Source: Bremia lactucae
Taxonomy: Eukaryota > Oomycota > Peronosporomycetes > Peronosporales > Peronosporaceae
NCBI RefSeq assembly: GCF_004359215.1
Contig: NC_090618.1
Coordinates: forward strand, 2,973,827-3,031,635
Direction: 5' to 3'
DNA length: 57,809 bases
Below the pieces are notes generated by a model. It was not told where the DNA came from. It did not search any database and saw only the letters and a list, made by a program, of their open reading frames with translations. The position numbers and the translations under genes were made by a program. Numbering within the stretch: the stretch's first letter is position 1; every line of letters begins with the position of its first letter. This document shows positions 53,031 to 57,809 of the stretch, one piece after another.

Positions 53031-56000
53031 TTACGGCCTTGGTTGCCATCGAGTAGATCTACGATGTTTTTCGGGAACTGAAATGGGCCTCGATCGACTC
53101 TCCGGTGCCCAAGTCTCGTCACCTCGACTGTAGTCCCGCAATTGAGCTTGGTGGCGATCTATGGACGGAGAGCGCCGAAATTGAGGACCCTGAGGTTGCG
53201 AGTACCGGCGTTCAGGTGATGAAGGATAGTGGCGGTATCCTTTCGCGTGGTCTTTCAAATACTCCTTCTTAATCACAACCTCCTTCGAGTAGCCCTTGGC
53301 ACTAGCCGTTGTATACTCCTTCACGTACTCTTGAGGATATGTCGTCACGTACTCTTTCGAATACGTCTCGACGTAAGTTTTTGGATAATTCTTTACATTC
53401 TCCTTCGTGACGTATTCTTTGGAATAATCCTCATTGTAACTTTTAGGATGCTCGGAATAACCTCTTGAATGCGAGCGATGACGTGAAAGTGAACGCGACG
53501 AGTGTCGGTACGAAGATCTCGGGTGACTGATGTTGGAAGATCGTCGATGGTAGCGCTTCGACGGTGGGGAAACAGAAAACGAGCGAGAACTTGATCTTGA
53601 TCGCGAGCTTGAGCTGCTACACGATCGATAGCGTGGTCGTCGAGAATACTCTCGTTTGACTTTCATTTTTTCTCTATCACGCGCAGCACAAACACGGCTG
53701 CGGTGGTACGAATAACTCGACGGAGATTGACTTCGGGAAGAGTACGAGCGCGAGCATGACGATGATCGCGAGTACGATCGACGGCGAGATCGACTTTCTC
53801 CATGTCGTGGGGAGCGTGAACGCGGTCGCTTGCCTTTATAAGGACGCTCCGGATCTTGCTGCTCGTGCCGTTTATTCGTAATGTATTGAACCTGACTCTC
53901 TCGACGAAGGTCTGGAGGTTTCGATGGCTGTTGAAAGCCGTAACCACGATCTTCTTTCATCTCGATCGATGCATTATAATATCGATCGAGTTGAGCTTTG
54001 GTATCCTCGCGCGGAGACTTTTGAGGCCGCGGATACGCGCTGTATCCGCGATCTTCCCGTATCTCAATTCGGTCATCATGAGGCCGCTGCGAAGAGCTAT
54101 AAACAGGATCATCTCTTGTCTTCCTCATAGATTCATAACGTCGGTCCGAAGCAGGAAGGCGTTCATCAATGTATCTGCGACCTCCTTTCATTTCGGTACA
54201 ACGTCCATTAGAAGCTTGATTTTCGGAGAATTGAGACCGCTGATAGCTGTTTAAACTACTAGATTCTGCCGCTGTATCATACTGTTGACGAGACGCATGC
54301 TGCTCAAGATTACCATTGCGAGGTGCAGAATTTGCGTGCTGTATTTCAAATGGCACGTGATTTCGTGACGGAGATATCACCTTGCTATTCGCCAGATATC
54401 GTCCTGGTGGCTTTGGTGGTGGTAAACTAGGGCGTTCTGGTCCGTACGTCATAATTCGAGAGGAGGGGATTCTTGGGGAAGATGCTGGAGGAATTGAACC
54501 ACTGACATGCGAGCCACGACTTCGATGATGCAATGGAGGGCCCTGAGATACTAATTTCACGTGAGATTGCTGAAAATATGGCTGACTTGCTGTCATCAGA
54601 TCGTGTCGCTGGGACACACTCGTGTCTATAGCCTCGGCATCAGACACGTCCATGGAGCTCTCGGATTTCACGGGAGGACACGAGCCACCTTTATTTCCAT
54701 CCTCTTTCGTTTTATCTCCACCAGCCGCAGTTCCACTCGAGCCAATAGTCGAAGCAGTTTTCGGTGTTCTCTCCTCCTTTGACACATCTAAAGACTGTCG
54801 AACCTGTAAGTCTCGCTCGCGGCGCTTTCGAAGCGCGTCCGATCGCAGCTTTTGCTCGGATTGTCGGCGCTTGACAAAGCTTTGAATCGGTGGGGGAGCA
54901 AAGACGCTCCCGCGCCCACGGGATGTCTTTTCAATCAGATAAACTGCATTTTGCACTCGTATTTGCTCTTGAAACGACAATCCTTCACAGAAAAAGAACG
55001 TCTCGTGGCGCTTTGCAATCGTCAAAAGCCGATTTAATGCACCGTCGTTGTTTGTATACGCTTCAGCCTTTTCGACCCAGCATAATGCTTTCTCGCGCAT
55101 GGATTCAAAGCTATTCCAGTTCACAGCATCAATATCCGCAACCATTCGCGCCTCCTTTTTATCCACACTTGCTTCGTCGTCGCCACTGTCGCTATTCTCA
55201 AACACCAGCGTCCTTTGTTTTACCGCTTGAAGCTGCTTGCGAATGTGTTTGTAATCGGGAATATCTTGGTATTTTAGCGACTGGAGATACTCCATCATCT
55301 CCAATAATTGCGTGGCACCTGGCAAGTTTTCAACCAATAAATTTGGACTCGCTTCCGTATAGTGCTCTTTCAATCGTAGCACAGTCTGTCGATTCTTAAG
55401 CTGAGCATCAGCAGCCCAGGGCAATTCGCCTCGCAAAAAGTCCATCACGAGATAAAACCATGACCATAAATCGTCCTTGGGACCCAATTCCTGGCGACGG
55501 TGCGAACTCAGTGATGCGTACATCGAAGTGCCTCGAAATTCAGCTACTTGACGAGCTGGAAGCACCTGCCGTTCTTCGCCAAGATGCTGTCTTGATAGCC
55601 CGAAATCAATAATATAGTACCGCTGCGGTTTCGTCGGGTTTCGCTCGGATACTGCACTAAGAGCAAAGTTTGACGCTTTAATATCTCGATGTACGTATCC
55701 ATGTCGATGAAAAGCCTCGATACAGTCGAGCATTTCCAGCCCAACGGACACAGCTTTGGCCAATGGGACCCCGTGGATCGAGTCTGGTGACATTCGTAGC
55801 ATTGACATGCTTTCTCCCAATAGCTCCATCACGAGCACAGTACTGTCTCCATGTTTGCCATGGTAATAGTACCGACATACATAAGGGCAGTCTTGTAAGC
55901 TCTTGAGGATTAAACTCTCCCACTCGAGCACAGGCTTTAGTGAGCTCGGAGCTTCTACTTTAACGGCAACTTTATCTCGACTTTCGATCGAGTACGCCGA

Positions 56001-56267
56001 GTAGATTTGGCTAAATGTTCCCTATTTAGACAAAGTCGTGTGGTTATAATACGGATATTCGAGATCATTGCCATGTTTTACTACCTCGCCAATCTTTTCC
56101 CCAATTTTCCATTTTTCTGCAATCACTTCTCCTGCCTGGAATGAAATGAAAATTTAAGTCAAGTGATACTTCAGACGAGCAATACAATTTATTGTTCTTT
56201 CTTTCACTCAACGCACCAGTAGAATATTCTTGTTCAGAGGCTCCATGGGCGACGAAGCAGCTCGCAT
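53031..56267 (-). CDS. TTBK/CK1-family protein kinase with SR-rich tail
   Basis: Three exons: 56267-56217, 56135-56085, 56021-53031; 1030 residues. The two upstream exons supply MRAASSPMEPLN and AGEVIAEKWKIGEKIGE, and the second junction falls inside the glycine loop (IGE|GTFSQIYSAY). The kinase has K55 (VAVKVE), H145-R-D-I-K-A-S-N, D173-F-G-L-S-R and AEFRGTSMYASLSSH, a CK1-superfamily pattern closest to tau-tubulin kinases; all catalytic residues are present. Residues about 330-750 are low complexity, rich in S, P, Q and R. About 750-885 is SR/RS-dipeptide rich (RSRSPRHGESRSRRR), as in splicing factors. A following stretch (53240-53450) has loose repeats of the form Y-x-K/Q-E-Y-V. Known TTBKs phosphorylate tubulin and tau; the SR tail suggests nuclear-speckle or RNA-linked localisation (inference). 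Confidence 0.85.
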
Positions 56268-56622
56268 CGTTTTCCTTGGGCGCGCTAGCAGCTCACACGG
56301 GCTCCTTCTTTAAGTTTATCACGTTCTCAACGCTTGGAGGAGGTTGCGGACCGTCCACTACGCCGTTATGACAATATTGTGTGCTTCTACCCGGGGTCTG
56401 GGGGGTGCGGCTGAAGCCTCAATCGCAGTGGCGATCTACCGATTGGTGTGAAATAGCGCGAATAAATAACTTTATTATTGTAATTTGAGTGTTTGTACAC
56501 GAAGCATTCGTCATAATATCAATAATAGCTGCTGTATGGCCCTCAAGTCGGTCTGTGTGAATTTTTGTCAAAGTTACGTGGAGCCGCATGTCGGTCGTAA
56601 GTAGGAGTGTTCGTCGAAGCCT
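56268..56622. other. Intergenic sequence upstream of the kinase gene
   Basis: Contains the kinase promoter (minus strand). No initiator box is clear. Several short open minus-strand frames exist, none with a recognisable motif. Confidence 0.4.
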
Positions 56623-57008
56623 TAGCAAGTGCAATTCGAACGATGTTCAGGAGCTGTTGTCTCATCATCGAAAGGAGCATCTGTCGGATTGTCACAACAT
56701 ACGTCATTAGATGCATCGATAGAAGCGTCAGTATGAGCTTTAATAGAATCGACGGTCGAAGCACCGAAAGTCGAAAATTGAGATCTACTCGTTGTTGCAT
56801 CGGATGCGATACAATCGATGTATTGGCAGATTACGGGGCTTCGGTCACTCTGCATTAATGGAAAATATGGTTTAGGTACCCAACACCGCCATTGCTGCGT
56901 GATGCATTCGTCTAGGGTGGCATCTGTATTAACTTTGAGGCTGAAGGCAATTGACGTGAAGCTATTTGGAGCTATATTGCCGAGCCAGCGGTGCTGCTAT
57001 CCAGGCAA
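56623..57008 (-). CDS. Possible exon of an unknown gene
   Basis: The minus strand is open from about 57008 to 56625: CITQQWRCWVPKPYFP, then SPVICQYIDCIASDATTSRS, a Ser/Thr/Asp-rich stretch (DASIDASNDVCCDNPTDAP) and a C-terminus ending NCTC followed by a stop. Four or more cysteines in a Thr/Asp-rich setting would fit a secreted protein, but no start or signal peptide is visible. A possible splice acceptor (GATAG) precedes it. Could also be a relic. Confidence 0.25.
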
Positions 57009-57114
57009 TTTACAAAGGCATTAAACTGCGACATGTTCGCCTCCTCGAAAACTTGGCAGTGATTCTGTCAGCAGCCCAGACCTATGTGTAGGCAAGTATC
57101 ATGTAAACGTCGAG

Positions 57115-57279
57115 ATGCTCACTATTGTGGCGCTACTTTTTGGATCACACGGTCCTATCGAGGCGACAAATGGAGCCATGATTGAAAAAATAGTCATTGA
57201 ACGTCGTGCAATTTTAAATGCAGATGACTGCGGCAAAAACGGCAGGGATCGTTCACAACGCACATTACCGCTGCTGTAG
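57115..57279 (+). CDS. Small possible secreted peptide
   Basis: A 54-residue frame starting MLTIVALLFGSHGPIEA, which could be a weak signal peptide, followed by a charged segment with RRAILNADD and RDRSQRTLPLL before the stop. RSQR faintly resembles the RxLR motif of oomycete host-translocated proteins but has Q in place of L and no acidic EER motif after it. Support is weak; a chance frame is as likely. Confidence 0.15.
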   Translation: MLTIVALLFGSHGPIEATNGAMIEKIVIERRAILNADDCGKNGRDRSQRTLPLL

Positions 57280-57809
57280 TCAGCACATACAAACTGTTAC
57301 GGCTGTAGCAGGGCACCATTTCTTTAATTTCTTAAAATATTCGTTGCTTAAACTGAGAAGGTGATGCAATTTCTAATTGTTTCATCAGAAAATTAAATAA
57401 TAAAATTCGTCGCAGCACTTGTGTGGGGGCTCAAAGAATGGTGACACACATGGCTGCCTTGATTGTGAGCGTAAAAATCAATTATTCGGACTAGAAGTGA
57501 ACATGCAATAATTCCAAGTGAAAATACAAAGAAGAAATCTTAATTTTGCTAGGTTTTAACTACCAAATACAAACTACGGGTAAAATCATATGCAAATTTG
57601 AATGTCCTATGCGTTAAAAAACATTTTGCCTTTTTCGGACCGTAAAAACTAGCTAAAGCTTTAATTGCTACCCATTGCACTGCTCTTTCAGGTAATTTAG
57701 TATTTAAAAAATGGTATTTGTAACGGGGTGTATCGTTATATGAAATTAACACTTAAAGGTTGTTAATTAATATATTATCTAAAAGGTAGATAATATTTGG
57801 AGGATATTA
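57280..57809. other. AT-rich sequence, no supported gene
   Basis: A minus-strand frame of 67 codons (57752-57549, starting MLISYNDTPRYKY) has no motif. The rest is A/T rich with short repeats near the window end (tattatctaaaaggtagataata at 57770-57792 is a small imperfect palindrome). Confidence 0.4.

Noticed and set aside
57115..57279. RxLR effector gene
   Set aside because: The only similar string is RSQR, without the conserved leucine or an EER motif; kept only as a weak small-peptide candidate.

Overview
The window looks like nuclear DNA of a Peronospora-type oomycete (Phytophthora or downy-mildew relative). The pointers are short GT-AG introns (about 50-110 bp), dense genes on both strands with short intergenic gaps, oomycete-style Ty3/Gypsy elements, and eukaryotic families: GRIP golgin, Rav1/rabconnectin, PP2C-cNMP-kinase fusion, TFIIIC-like WD40, TPX2-like, TTBK-like kinase, bromodomain and NAA50. 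I see no bacterial operon, CRISPR array, rRNA or tRNA gene. All family names come from reading motifs, not from a search.

Layout. 1-4732 is retrotransposon DNA: an LTR piece (1-347), then a non-autonomous Gypsy element starting at 790, with an internally inverted 5' part, gag and protease relics, a polypurine tract and a 3' LTR (4252-4732), flanked by the 5-bp repeat GGCCA. 3510-12595 carries the first copy of a giant coiled-coil golgin gene (minus strand, 5' end cut off by a single N). 12597-14960 repeats the retroelement and 14961-26036 repeats the golgin gene, this time with its 5' end but with a 717-N gap inside a 264-bp coding tandem repeat. The near-identity and the single-N joins at 3509 and 12596 suggest two haplotypes of one locus laid end to end by the assembler rather than a real tandem duplication.

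26186-28594 is a tail-anchored coiled-coil gene (minus). 28740-30350 is a secreted tyrosinase-like gene (plus) that has lost most copper-ligand histidines. 30947-39456 is a 2771-residue Rav1/rabconnectin-3-like gene (minus) with a PDZ-like insert and a C-terminal C2 domain. 39954-43978 is a 12-exon PP2C / cyclic-nucleotide-binding / degenerate-kinase fusion (plus). 44055-44661 is a 4-exon small gene (minus), head to head with the NAA50-like acetyltransferase at 44701-45174 with only 39 bp between start codons. 45750-49936 is a TFIIIC-like WD40 protein with UIM-like motifs (minus); 50279-51053 a short TPX2-like gene (plus); 51054-52161 decayed coding-like sequence; 52162-52674 a single-bromodomain gene (minus); 53031-56267 a TTBK/CK1-type kinase with an SR-rich tail (minus). 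56268-57809 is gene-poor, with only weak candidates.

Several gene models need splicing to make sense. The apparent C-terminal membrane anchor of the golgin is translated intron; the spliced exons encode a GRIP domain, which places the protein at the trans-Golgi. The Golgi golgin, the tail-anchored coiled coil and the V-ATPase regulator are neighbours, but nothing in the sequence shows co-regulation beyond proximity.
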